The notes beneath the pieces were generated by a model that was not told the DNA's origin, searched no databases, and was given only the letters and a program-made list of their open reading frames with translations. 64,000 nt of DNA from Actinomycetota bacterium (lineage in GTDB: Bacteria > Actinomycetota > Actinomycetes > S36-B12 > FW305-bin1): the NCBI GenBank assembly GCA_004297305.1, contig SCTR01000011.1, forward strand, positions 105,503 to 169,502. The letters run 5' to 3'. Below are positions 34,916-43,462 of the stretch, one piece after another. Each line of letters opens with the position of its first letter. Position 1 is the stretch's first letter. Made by a program: the position numbers and the translations under genes.

Positions 34916-36223
34916 GTGGCCGATGCCGACGTTCGCCGCAGCGAGTTGATCAGTGCCGAGGAGGCCCGGCGGCAGCGCGAGCATGCTGCCAGCATCGGCC
35001 TGTTCGTCGTCAACGCGATGTTCGTCGTCCTCGCCGGCATCGCGACCTGGATCGTGGTCGACCTGCCGCTGAACCGCCTGGCCCAGGCCACCGTCGCTGC
35101 GGCCGGCGTCGCGGTGCTCGCCGCGCCAGCGGCCATCCTGATCCGCCGGCGGCTGGCCCGTATCGCAACCAAGTCCGCGCGTGTCCTCGAGCAGCAGCAG
35201 CGTCGCCTCGACCGCGAACACGAACACCGCGAGTTCGAGGCGCAGGTGGCCGACGCGCTGGACATGGCCGACAACGAGAACGACGCCCTGCGCATCATCG
35301 AGCGAGCGTTCACCCAGGTGTCCCCGGACAATGCGGTCGAACTGCTGCTGGCCGACAACAGCCACGCGCACCTGAGCCGGACCGCGTTCATCGCGCCGGG
35401 TGGCGAACCGGCCGGCTGCCGAGTCGCCTCCCCGCAGGAGTGCCCGGCGGCACGCCGCGGGCGTTCGCACTACTTCCCGGACAGCAACGAGGTCAACGCC
35501 TGTCCCAAGCTGGAAGGCCGGGCCCTCGGCCGGTGTTCGGCGTTGTGCGTCCCGGTCTCGATCATGGGCCGCACGGTCGGCGTCGTCCACACCATCGCCG
35601 CAGCGCACACCCCGCTGGACGAGACGGTGCTGGAGGACCTGCAGGGCATCGCCAACCAGGCCGGCACGCGCCTGGGCATGCTGCGCATCGTCGCCGAGAC
35701 GCAACTGCAGGCCACGACCGACGCCCTGACCGGTCTGCTGAACCGTCGCGCGTTCGAGAACGACTACCGCCGCATCCGCAGCGACTCGGCGGTCGCCGCC
35801 ATTGCGATGGCGGATCTCGACCACTTCAAGGATCTCAACGATACGTACGGGCACGACACCGGCGACCGCGCCCTGCGGCTGTTCGCCGCCACGCTGCGGT
35901 CCAATCTGCGCGCCGAGGACCTGGTCTCCCGCCGCGGCGGCGAGGAGTTCGCGATCTTCTTCCCCGGCTACGACGCTGTCGCCGCAGCGACCGGCCTCGA
36001 ACGCGTCCGCGACCAGCTCGGCGCGACGCTACGGGCCGCCGGGCTGCCGTCGTACACCGCGAGTTTCGGGCTGGTCGAGGCTGGACCCGACGAGGATCTC
36101 GACGTCATGCTCGCCCGGGCCGACGCGGCCCTGTTCGCCGCGAAGGCTGCCGGCCGGGATCGCATCGTGCTGCACGACCGCAACGGCATGCCGGTGGCGC
36201 TGCCGGGCGCGGTCACCCGGTAG
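34916..36223 (+). CDS. Diguanylate cyclase with GAF domain
   Basis: A 435-residue membrane-linked c-di-GMP synthase. It has two TM helices (~30-85), a coiled-coil (RRLARIATKSARVLEQQQRR), a GAF domain (~110-270) and a GGDEF domain (~280-420). The active site is GGEEF at 341-345; RAED, five residues before it, is an intact allosteric I-site. The GAF domain holds a cluster of Cys (in AGCRVAS, ECPAAR, ACPKL, GRCSALC), possibly redox or metal sensing. GTG 34916 is chosen because GAGGAGGGA lies upstream. No EAL domain is present. Confidence 0.9.
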   Translation: MADADVRRSELISAEEARRQREHAASIGLFVVNAMFVVLAGIATWIVVDLPLNRLAQATVAAAGVAVLAAPAAILIRRRLARIATKSARVLEQQQRRLDREHEHREFEAQVADALDMADNENDALRIIERAFTQVSPDNAVELLLADNSHAHLSRTAFIAPGGEPAGCRVASPQECPAARRGRSHYFPDSNEVNACPKLEGRALGRCSALCVPVSIMGRTVGVVHTIAAAHTPLDETVLEDLQGIANQAGTRLGMLRIVAETQLQATTDALTGLLNRRAFENDYRRIRSDSAVAAIAMADLDHFKDLNDTYGHDTGDRALRLFAATLRSNLRAEDLVSRRGGEEFAIFFPGYDAVAAATGLERVRDQLGATLRAAGLPSYTASFGLVEAGPDEDLDVMLARADAALFAAKAAGRDRIVLHDRNGMPVALPGAVTR

Positions 36224-36295
36224 TCGCGCGCCAGCGCAGGCCGGCACACTGCGCCGGCGCGACGCTGGCGGTGGTCCGGCCGGACGAACGACGCC

Positions 36296-39001
36296 TCAGC
36301 GGCTGGCCGCCGCGCCGGCTCCCAGCGTGGCCCGGCCCGCCTCGAGCCGGGCGACCGGGACCCGGAACGGCGAGCAGGAGACGTAGTCGAGCCCGGCGGC
36401 GTGGAAGAAGTGGACCGACTCCGGGTCACCGCCGTGCTCACCGCACACGCCCAGTTTGAGGTCCGGCCGGGTCCGGCGTCCCTCCGCGACGGCGATCTCG
36501 ATCAGCCGACCCACGCCGTCACCGTCGAGGGTCTCGAACGGCGACACCGTGAACACGCCCTTCTCGAGGTACGCCGCGAAGAACGCCGCCTCGACGTCGT
36601 CGCGGGAGAAACCCCACGTCGTCTGGGTCAAGTCGTTGGTACCGAAGGAGAAGAACTCCGCCGCCTCCGCGATCCGGAACGCCGTGAGCGCCGCGCGCGG
36701 CAGCTCGATCATCGTGCCGATCGGCACGTTCAGTTCGACGCCCTGCTCGGCGGCGACCTCGGCGACGATGCCGTCGGTCTCGTCCCGGATCAGGTGCAAT
36801 TCCATCAGCGAACCGACCAGCGGGATCATGATCTCGACTCGCGGATCCCCCCCGGCCTTCAGCCGCGCCGCGGCCGCCTGCGCGATCGCGGAGACCTGCA
36901 GCGCGAACAGGCCCGGAACCACCAGCCCGAGCCGCACTCCCCGCAGGCCAAGCATCGGGTTGGACTCGTGCAGCCGCTGTACCGCTGCGAGCAACACCAG
37001 GTCGTTCGGGTCCGCCTGCCCGCGCTCCTCGGCCAGCGCCACCTTCACCGACAGTTCGGTGAGATCGGGCAGGAACTCGTGCAACGGCGGGTCGAGCAGC
37101 CGGATCGTCGTGGGCAGGCCGTCCATCGCTTCGAGCAGTTCGGTGAAGTCCTGCCGCTGCATCGGAAGCAGTGCCGCCAGCGCAGCGTCGCGCTCGTCCC
37201 CGGACTCGGCGAGGATCACCCGTTCGATCAGGACCCGGCGATCGCCGAGGAACATGTGCTCGGTCCGGCACAGGCCGATCCCCTGCGCACCGAGGTCTCT
37301 GGCCCGCCGGGCGTCCTCGGCGGTGTCGGCGTTGGCGCGCACCGCGAGTCTGCGTACGGCGTCGGCGTGCGTGAGCAGGCGATCTACCGCGCGCACCAGG
37401 TCGGCGGTCTCCTCGTCGCTGCTGGCCAGCGCCGCCTGCAGTCCCTGTTCGAGGTACGTCGCGACCGGCGACGGCACCACCGGAACCTCGCCGAGGAACA
37501 CCTCGCCGGTGGACCCGTCGATCGACAGCGTGTCGCCCTCGACGATGCGGGTCTTTCCGGCGGTGGCCACCTTGGCCGCAGCGTCGACGTCGAGTTCCTC
37601 CGCGCCGCAGACGGCCGTCTTGCCCATACCGCGGGCGACGACGGCGGCGTGCGAGGTCTTGCCGCCCCGCGAGGTGAGGATGCCGTCGGCGGCGATCATG
37701 CCTTCGAGGTCGTCGGGGTTGGTTTCGCGTCGCAGCAGCACGACCTGCTCGCCCCGCGCGGCCCACTCGACAGCGGTCGCCGAATCGAACACGACGCGGC
37801 CGACCGCGGCACCCGGCGACGCGGCCATGCCCCGGGTGACCAGGGTGCGCGGTGCCTTGGCGTTGAACTGCGGGAACATCAGCTGCGCCAGCTGCGCCCC
37901 CGTGACGCGCTCGAGCGCTTCGTCCAGGGTGATCAGCGATTCGTCGACCAGCTGCACCGCGATCCGGAACGCCGCTGCTGCCGTGCGCTTGCCCACCCGG
38001 GTCTGCAGCATCCACAGTTTGCCGCGTTCGACCGTGAACTCGATGTCGCACAGGTCGCGATAGTGCGTCTCCAGTCGGCGCATCACCCGCCGCAACTCTG
38101 CCGACGACTGCGGGTCGAGGCGTTCGAAATCCTCCAGCGACAACGTGTTACGGATGCCGGCGACCACATCCTCGCCCTGGGCGTTGGGCAGGTAGTCGCC
38201 GTACACGCCCGGCCGTCCGGTGCCCGGGTCGCGGGTGAAACACACCCCGGTCCCGGAGGTGGCACCGAGGTTGCCGAAGACCATGGTGCAGATGTTGACC
38301 GCGGTGCCGAGATCGTGCGGGATGCGCTCACGCCGGCGGTACAGCCGTGCCCGCTCGGTGTTCCAGGAGTCGAAGACCGCGTGAATGGCGAGGTCGAGCT
38401 GCTCCCGGGGATCCTGCGGGAACGGCCGGCCGGAGTTGTCCGCGACGATGGCCTTGAACTGCTCGACCAGGCCGCGCAGATCCTCCGCGTCGAGGTCGAC
38501 GTCGCTGGAGACGCCCTTGGCCGCCTTGGCCGCGTCCAGCGCGTGGGAGAACAACTCTCCGTCGAGGTCCAGCACGGTCTTGCCGAACATCTGGATCAGC
38601 CGGCGGTACGAGTCCCACGCGAAGCGCTCGTCGCCGGCGACCTTGGCCAGACCCTGAACGGAATTGTCGTTGAGGCCGATGTTGAGGACGGTCTCCATCA
38701 TCCCCGGCATGGAGAACTTCGCCCCGGACCGCACCGAGACCAGCAGCGGGTCGGCCGGGTCACCCAGCCGGCGGCCGATGGTGTCCTCCAGCTTCCGCAT
38801 CGCCGAGGTCACCTGCACGCGCAGCTGCGCAGGCTCGCGGCCTTGTGCCAGGTAGTAGCGGCAGGCCTCGGTGGTGATGGTGAATCCGGGCGGGACGGGC
38901 AGCCCCAGCCGGGTCATCTCGGCGAGGTTGGCGCCTTTGCCCCCCAGCAGGTCCTTCTGGTCCTTATCGCCCTCGGCGAAGTCGTACACGAAGGTGGCCA
39001 T
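36296..39001 (-). CDS. ppdK: Pyruvate, phosphate dikinase
   Basis: A 901-residue cytosolic enzyme that interconverts pyruvate, ATP and phosphate with PEP, AMP and PPi. The N-terminal ATP-grasp part starts FAEGDKDQKDLLGGKGANLA. The phospho-His domain carries H451 in GGKTSHAAVVARG. The C-terminal PEP/pyruvate barrel has the catalytic Cys in LGVCGEHGGD (~853). All three sites are intact and the length fits (~880-910). ATG 39001 is chosen: GGGAG lies upstream, and the frame before it lacks family residues. It is convergent with the diguanylate cyclase gene. No ppdK regulatory gene is seen nearby. Confidence 0.95.
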   Translation of the reverse strand: MATFVYDFAEGDKDQKDLLGGKGANLAEMTRLGLPVPPGFTITTEACRYYLAQGREPAQLRVQVTSAMRKLEDTIGRRLGDPADPLLVSVRSGAKFSMPGMMETVLNIGLNDNSVQGLAKVAGDERFAWDSYRRLIQMFGKTVLDLDGELFSHALDAAKAAKGVSSDVDLDAEDLRGLVEQFKAIVADNSGRPFPQDPREQLDLAIHAVFDSWNTERARLYRRRERIPHDLGTAVNICTMVFGNLGATSGTGVCFTRDPGTGRPGVYGDYLPNAQGEDVVAGIRNTLSLEDFERLDPQSSAELRRVMRRLETHYRDLCDIEFTVERGKLWMLQTRVGKRTAAAAFRIAVQLVDESLITLDEALERVTGAQLAQLMFPQFNAKAPRTLVTRGMAASPGAAVGRVVFDSATAVEWAARGEQVVLLRRETNPDDLEGMIAADGILTSRGGKTSHAAVVARGMGKTAVCGAEELDVDAAAKVATAGKTRIVEGDTLSIDGSTGEVFLGEVPVVPSPVATYLEQGLQAALASSDEETADLVRAVDRLLTHADAVRRLAVRANADTAEDARRARDLGAQGIGLCRTEHMFLGDRRVLIERVILAESGDERDAALAALLPMQRQDFTELLEAMDGLPTTIRLLDPPLHEFLPDLTELSVKVALAEERGQADPNDLVLLAAVQRLHESNPMLGLRGVRLGLVVPGLFALQVSAIAQAAAARLKAGGDPRVEIMIPLVGSLMELHLIRDETDGIVAEVAAEQGVELNVPIGTMIELPRAALTAFRIAEAAEFFSFGTNDLTQTTWGFSRDDVEAAFFAAYLEKGVFTVSPFETLDGDGVGRLIEIAVAEGRRTRPDLKLGVCGEHGGDPESVHFFHAAGLDYVSCSPFRVPVARLEAGRATLGAGAAASR

Positions 39002-39179
39002 GGGCACTCCCGGTCCTCGTCGGATCGCTGAAGCTAGGGCTGTGAGGGTAGGCCACCGGCCACCGTCCGCGTCGCCCGATGTCACCGCTGTGCCGCTGGC
39101 GGAGCAGCCGGGGCGCTGTCACCTCGCGGCAGCCGCGGGTGGCGGCCACCGTCCTGCCCCAGCGGCGCCGCCGGGGGCG

Positions 39180-40052
39180 TCAGCGGGTGAGGCGGCCGAG
39201 CAGCGCCGCGGCGCTGCAGACCCCGGCGACCAGGCAACCCAGCAGCACGACGGCGTCCAGCCACAGGTGCGCGGGCGCCCCGACCAGCAGCCCACGCAAC
39301 GCGTCCACTTCGTACGACAGCGGGTTGAACCGGCTGACCCACTGCAGCCAGGCCGGCATCACGTCGACCGGATAGAGCGCGTTGGACGCGAAGAACAACG
39401 GCATCATGATCGCCTGCCCGACGCCGATGAGCCGGTCACGGGACCGCACCAGCCCCGCGATCGTGATCGACAGGCAGGCGAAGAACCCGGCGGAGACCAC
39501 GACGACGATCAGCGCGGCGACCATCGACAGCGGGTTCCAGCGGAAGTCGACGCCGAGCAACGCGGCGATGGTGATGACGACGATCGCCTGCGCGACACCG
39601 CGCACACCGGCCGCGAACGCCTTACCGGTGACCAGCGCCGAACGCGGCGTCGGGGTCACCAGGAGTTTGCTGAGCACACCGGCGTCGCGGTCCCAGATGA
39701 TCTGGATGCCGTAGAAGATCGCGACGAACAGCGCGGACTGCGCGAGGATCCCCGGGGCGAGGAAGTCCAGGTACGACAGGTCGCCGGTCGGGATCACCTG
39801 AAGCTGAGAGACCGTCGTACCGAAGATCAACAACCACAGCGCCGGCTGGATGCTGCGGGTCAGCACCTCGCTCTTGTCGTGGTTGATCTTCTGCAGCTCC
39901 TGCAGCGACAACGCTCCGATCCGGCGCGCCACCAGGCGGCTGCGCAGCGGGCCGTCGCCGAGCGCCACGACCGGCTGCTGCGCCGGGTGCAGTGCGGCGG
40001 ACGGCTCCTCAGCCGAGCCGGCTGGCGGTACGGCGTGCGGAGTTGACGTCAC
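39180..40052 (-). CDS. ABC-2 type transporter permease
   Basis: A 290-residue membrane subunit with six hydrophobic segments in the ABC-2 pattern, containing SIQPALWLLIFGTTVSQLQV, LDFLAPGILAQSALFVAIFY and the C-terminal MMPLFFASNALYPVDVMPAW, then RFNPLSYEVDALRGLL. It resembles DrrB-type antibiotic exporters. GTG 40052 is chosen because AAGGGGG lies eight bases upstream. The gene overlaps the ATPase gene's 3' end by 44 bases, so it is translationally coupled to it. With the MarR gene it forms a three-gene efflux operon. Confidence 0.9.
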   Translation of the reverse strand: MTSTPHAVPPAGSAEEPSAALHPAQQPVVALGDGPLRSRLVARRIGALSLQELQKINHDKSEVLTRSIQPALWLLIFGTTVSQLQVIPTGDLSYLDFLAPGILAQSALFVAIFYGIQIIWDRDAGVLSKLLVTPTPRSALVTGKAFAAGVRGVAQAIVVITIAALLGVDFRWNPLSMVAALIVVVVSAGFFACLSITIAGLVRSRDRLIGVGQAIMMPLFFASNALYPVDVMPAWLQWVSRFNPLSYEVDALRGLLVGAPAHLWLDAVVLLGCLVAGVCSAAALLGRLTR

Positions 40053-40821
40053 GGAACCGGCCCCCTTCCTCAGCGGTGGTCCCGGCCTGCTGGTGGGCCA
40101 GGGCGACGTACACGTCCTCGAGGGACGCACCGGCGCCCTGCGCGGCCTTCAGGTCAGCCGGGCGTCCCACGGTGGTCACCTTGCCCCAGTGCATCAGCGC
40201 CACCCGGTCACACATCTGGTCGGCCTCCTCCATGTAGTGCGTGGTCAGCAGCACCGTCATGCCGGTGGCGGACCGCAGTTCCTCGACGCGCGCCCACACC
40301 CCCGCCCGGGCCAGCGGGTCCAGCCCGATGGTCGGCTCGTCGAGCACCAGCAGCCGCGGCCGGTTGACCAACGCCTGGGCCAGTTCGAGCCGGCGCACCA
40401 TGCCGCCGGAGTACGTCGCTGCCATCCGGTCGGCGGCGTCGGCGAGGCCCATCGCCTCGATGGCGTCGTCGACCGCCGCCCGCCGTTGCCGCCGGGGTAC
40501 GTCGAACAGCCGGGCGAACAACGCGACGTTCTCCCGGCCGGTGAGACCGGAGTCCGCCGAGAGCTGTTGTGGCACATAGCCCAGGGCGCGGCGTACGGCG
40601 AGGCTGTCGCGCGCCACGTCGTGCCCGAACACCTCCGCGGTGCCCCGGTACGGCGGCAACTGCGCGGTGAGCATCCGCAACGTGGTCGTCTTGCCCGCGC
40701 CATTGGGTCCGAGCAGTCCGAGCACCTCACCGGCGGTGACCTCGAGGTCGACGCCGTCGACGGCCAAGTGGTCGCCGTACCGGTAGCTGAGGTCCCGGCA
40801 GCGCACCGCCACCGGTGTCAT
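40009..40821 (-). CDS. ABC transporter ATP-binding protein (DrrA-like)
   Basis: A 270-residue ABC ATPase with Walker A GPNGAGKTTT, Q-loop VPQQLSADSGLTGRENV, signature YSGGMVRRLELAQALV, Walker B RLLVLDEPTIGLD and H-loop TTHYMEE. The C-terminal tail (GASLEDVYVALA) is that of DrrA-type exporters. The next gene encodes the permease and the gene upstream encodes a MarR-type regulator (four-base overlap), so this is a drug- or lipid-export operon under MarR control. Confidence 0.93.
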   Translation of the reverse strand: MTPVAVRCRDLSYRYGDHLAVDGVDLEVTAGEVLGLLGPNGAGKTTTLRMLTAQLPPYRGTAEVFGHDVARDSLAVRRALGYVPQQLSADSGLTGRENVALFARLFDVPRRQRRAAVDDAIEAMGLADAADRMAATYSGGMVRRLELAQALVNRPRLLVLDEPTIGLDPLARAGVWARVEELRSATGMTVLLTTHYMEEADQMCDRVALMHWGKVTTVGRPADLKAAQGAGASLEDVYVALAHQQAGTTAEEGGRFRDVNSARRTASRLG

Positions 40822-41375
40822 GCCGCATCACCGGCCTCGACCGCGTCGGCGAGCCGCGCCAGCGCCGGAGCGGCCTGCAGCAGCGCCTCGACGTCGGCGG
40901 CGCCCAGTCGCCGCAGCGCCGCGGCGACGACGGTGGCTCGGGCGTCCTGCCAGCGGCCGACGCGGTCCAGCGCCGCGCTGGTCGGGTGGAGCCGGGCGAC
41001 CCGGCGGTCCGCGGCGTCACGCTCCCGGGACACCAGGCCCAGTGCGAGCAGCTCCTTGGCCACGGTGCTCACCGTGTTGGGGGCCAGCACCAAGGCGTCG
41101 GCGGCCTCCCCGATGCGGATGCCCGGCCGGTCGACGACGAGCCGGAGCAGTTCGGCCTGGGACGCGGCCAGCGGGACCAGGCCGACCAGGTTGCCTCGCG
41201 TGGCGCGGCGCACGGTTCGGGTGGTCGCGTTCAGCTGGGCGATCAGCGCGCGCGCCACGCCCTCGACCGCCTCGCGGCCGACCGCCACCGGCGGATCGGT
41301 CGGCGTGAACGTACCGGCGGGAGAGGCGACGTCGGCAGTGCCGACTGGGGAAGCAACCTCGACAGGCGAACTCAT
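40818..41375 (-). CDS. MarR family regulator of the ABC exporter operon
   Basis: A 185-residue winged-helix regulator: SQAELLRLVVDRPGIRIGEA then LVLAPNTVSTVAKELLALGL and the wing RERDAADRRVARL. The N-terminal 30 residues are Pro/Val-rich and disordered. The start ATG 41375 overlaps no other gene, and its stop overlaps the ATPase start by four bases. A palindrome sits directly upstream at 41387-41408, so it likely represses its own operon. The ligand is unknown. Confidence 0.88.
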   Translation of the reverse strand: MSSPVEVASPVGTADVASPAGTFTPTDPPVAVGREAVEGVARALIAQLNATTRTVRRATRGNLVGLVPLAASQAELLRLVVDRPGIRIGEAADALVLAPNTVSTVAKELLALGLVSRERDAADRRVARLHPTSAALDRVGRWQDARATVVAAALRRLGAADVEALLQAAPALARLADAVEAGDAA

Positions 41376-41386
41376 GTCGGCCAGTT

Positions 41387-41408
41387 TATCTCTGTCAGAG
41401 ACAGATAT
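41387..41408 (-). promoter_or_regulatory. MarR operator palindrome upstream of its own operon
   Basis: TCTGTC (41391-41396) and GACAGA (41400-41405) are perfect inverted repeats about AGA, with partly matching TAT arms on both sides. The site starts 12 bases upstream of the MarR gene, where it would block RNA polymerase. Confidence 0.65.
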
Positions 41409-41429
41409 GCCACGGCCCGGACATGACGA

Positions 41430-41483
41430 AGCCTCGCCCCGGAAGCCGGCGCGGCAGACGCCGTCGACTCCCAGGGCGAGGCT
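41430..41483 (-). terminator. Long hairpin after the ScyD/ScyE gene
   Basis: AGCCTCGCCC (41430-41439) and GGGCGAGGCT (41474-41483) form a perfect 10-bp stem with a GC-rich 34-base loop. Read on the minus strand it lies about 50 bases beyond the stop of the secreted protein gene. It lacks a long T-run, so terminator strength is uncertain. Confidence 0.55.
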
Positions 41484-41535
41484 CGCCTTTCAGTGGCGTA
41501 CGGGCGCAATCACCTGAGTGCGCTGGTACGACGGA

Positions 41536-42795
41536 CTACGTCAGTCGCCACACCTGCCCGGACAGGGCGGGGTCGCCCAGCCCGCCGGTCGCCGGGAACA
41601 GGCTGTACGCCGAGACGTACAGGTGACCCTTGACCACGGCCATCCCGGCCGGCTGCGGGACCGCGTGCACGACGCGAGTGCCGTCGCGCTTGATCTGCGT
41701 GACCTGACCCCACTGCGCCGGGGACTTCGTCGGGTCGTCGGAGCCGACGAGCAGCTCACTCACCCAGACCGAGCCGTCCTTGGTCACCGCAACGCCGCTG
41801 GCGGAGGTCAGACCGTCGTAGGTCTTCACGATCGCCCCGGTACGCGGGTCGATCTTCCAGACCCGGCCGGCGCCGGGGACCTCCGACCCGAGACCGCTGA
41901 CGTAGACGAAACCGTCCGGACCGAGCGTGATCCCGGTCGGCACAGGGTCACAGCCGGGCGAGCCGTCGGCGGTGTTGTTCGGGACGGTGGCGCACGCACC
42001 GGCAGTGATGACCGGCAACGTCGTCAGCGTGCGGACCGTCTTGCCGTCACGGGACACCGCCAGGATGTCGTTGGCGCCAGCGTCGGCCACCAGCGTCCAC
42101 TTGGGCAGCGTGAGGGCGGCGTACGGGTTCGACAGCGAGTCCAGCGGCTGGCCGTCAGGACCCAACTGCACCTGGCCGTCGGGGTTGTGGGCGATCTCGT
42201 ACGGCAACAGATCCACCGACCACTTCAAGGTGATCGCCCCGGAATGGTTGCGCCCGTAGGTCAGCAACGAACCCATCGGGACGGTGCTGGGCACCGGACC
42301 GGTGGAGTCGGGCGCGGCGCCATTGGTCACGACCGACAGTCGCTCCTTGCCCCACCGGGTCGCCGGGCCGTACGAGACACCGCTGGTGCCACCGGCGAAC
42401 GTGCCGTCAGGCCCCGCGCCCGACGGCAACCCCGTGATGAGGTCCACGACCTTCGACCCCGGCCACCGCGGGTTGGTGATCGCCGAGATCACCGCGGTGT
42501 CCCCGGTGCATTGGGTCTGCTCTCCGGTTCCGGTGCAGGCGGTCCCGCCGTGCCCGGCCTCGGCGACGAGCAACGTCCCGCCCGGGCCGGCGCTGAGCTG
42601 GCGGGGGTTGTCCAGGCCACGGGCGACGACGAGCGGGCCCTTCGGCGTACCGCCCTTGCTGTGCTGATGATCAGCTGTGGCGCTCGCGGCCGGCGCGACC
42701 AGCGCCGCGGCGACGAGCAGGGCGGCGGTTGCTGCTCCGCCTGCGAGCGTGCGTGTCCGCGCCCGGTGGTGCGATCGTGCACGATGTTCTGACAT
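41536..42795 (-). CDS. Secreted ScyD/ScyE family beta-propeller-like protein
   Basis: A 419-residue exported protein with an N-terminal signal peptide (RTRTLAGGAATAALLVAAAL, cleaved near ASATA). The mature part has repeated blades with GPGGTLLVAEAG, DPRTGAIVKTYDG, SGVAVTKDGSVWVSEL and GMAVVKGHLYVSAYSLFP, as in the ScyD/ScyE family. Members from cyanobacteria act near scytonemin synthesis, but most actinobacterial ones have no known role. ATG 42795 follows GAGGTG by six bases. It is followed by a hairpin and then the MarR promoter. Confidence 0.87.
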   Translation of the reverse strand: MSEHRARSHHRARTRTLAGGAATAALLVAAALVAPAASATADHQHSKGGTPKGPLVVARGLDNPRQLSAGPGGTLLVAEAGHGGTACTGTGEQTQCTGDTAVISAITNPRWPGSKVVDLITGLPSGAGPDGTFAGGTSGVSYGPATRWGKERLSVVTNGAAPDSTGPVPSTVPMGSLLTYGRNHSGAITLKWSVDLLPYEIAHNPDGQVQLGPDGQPLDSLSNPYAALTLPKWTLVADAGANDILAVSRDGKTVRTLTTLPVITAGACATVPNNTADGSPGCDPVPTGITLGPDGFVYVSGLGSEVPGAGRVWKIDPRTGAIVKTYDGLTSASGVAVTKDGSVWVSELLVGSDDPTKSPAQWGQVTQIKRDGTRVVHAVPQPAGMAVVKGHLYVSAYSLFPATGGLGDPALSGQVWRLT

Positions 42796-42959
42796 CGGCG
42801 ACACCTCACCCCTCGGCGGCGAGGCTCCGTTGCCTCGCCCGATGCGCCGGACGCTAGACCGACCGGGTGAGGCCGACCACCGGACTGCGGCGAGCCGTCC
42901 GCTCAGCGGAACACGGCTGACCGGTGACTTCCCGCCTCGTCAGATCCGACGTCGCCGGA

Positions 42960-43343
42960 TCAGGGCCCCAGGCCGATCTCGTCTCGCAGCAGCGCCGGCT
43001 GCAGGCTCACCCGCAGCGGGTCCACGCGCAGCAGGCCCGGTGGGCTCAGCAGCAGATCCTGCATGTCGTGCACCAGCCGCTGGAACGGGCCGGAGGCGGT
43101 GTGCGCCCGTTGCGCGTCCTCGTCGTGGAACCACTCCTGCAACCACACGACGTCCGCGTCGTCGGGGTCCAGCGCGACCGCGAACAGTTCGGTGCCCGGC
43201 TCCTCGTCGAGGTGGTCGACGTAGCGGTTCAACGCGTCGAGCAACGCCGTACGACCGCCGGGGTGCGCCGACAACCGCACCAGCATCCCGATGCGGCCCG
43301 GCAGCAACTGGGTCACCGGGCGATCCGCGACGGCCTCGTCCAT
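42960..43343 (-). CDS. Putative quinol monooxygenase (ABM family)
   Basis: A 127-residue protein of the antibiotic biosynthesis monooxygenase family. LPGRIGMLVRLSAHPGGRTA starts the ferredoxin-like barrel, and DVVWLQEWFHDEDAQRAHTA is the second strand-helix with the family WxxE motif. Such proteins act without cofactor on quinols or polyketides and are usually dimeric. ATG 43343 is the start. It sits in a gap of its own, 164 bases from the secreted protein gene. Its substrate is unknown. Confidence 0.82.
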   Translation of the reverse strand: MDEAVADRPVTQLLPGRIGMLVRLSAHPGGRTALLDALNRYVDHLDEEPGTELFAVALDPDDADVVWLQEWFHDEDAQRAHTASGPFQRLVHDMQDLLLSPPGLLRVDPLRVSLQPALLRDEIGLGP

Positions 43344-43462
43344 GCGGCCATCATCCCTCAGGGCCGCTCAGACACCCCTCAGCGGCAGCCGGTTCTCCCC
43401 GTGGCCGGTTTCCAGGCGTCTCCGACCACTGGCTCCGCCCACGCAGGACTAGCCTGGCGCGC

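Noticed and set aside
36223..36268. Bidirectional terminator between diguanylate cyclase and ppdK
   Set aside because: GTCGCGC/GCGCGAC and CCAGCG/CGCTGG pair in a crossed order and no T-run follows, so evidence is too weak to call it.
36401..39031. 876-codon plus-strand open frame
   Set aside because: It lies antisense to the intact pyruvate phosphate dikinase gene; its composition (Arg, His, Asp-rich) is that of a GC-rich shadow frame.
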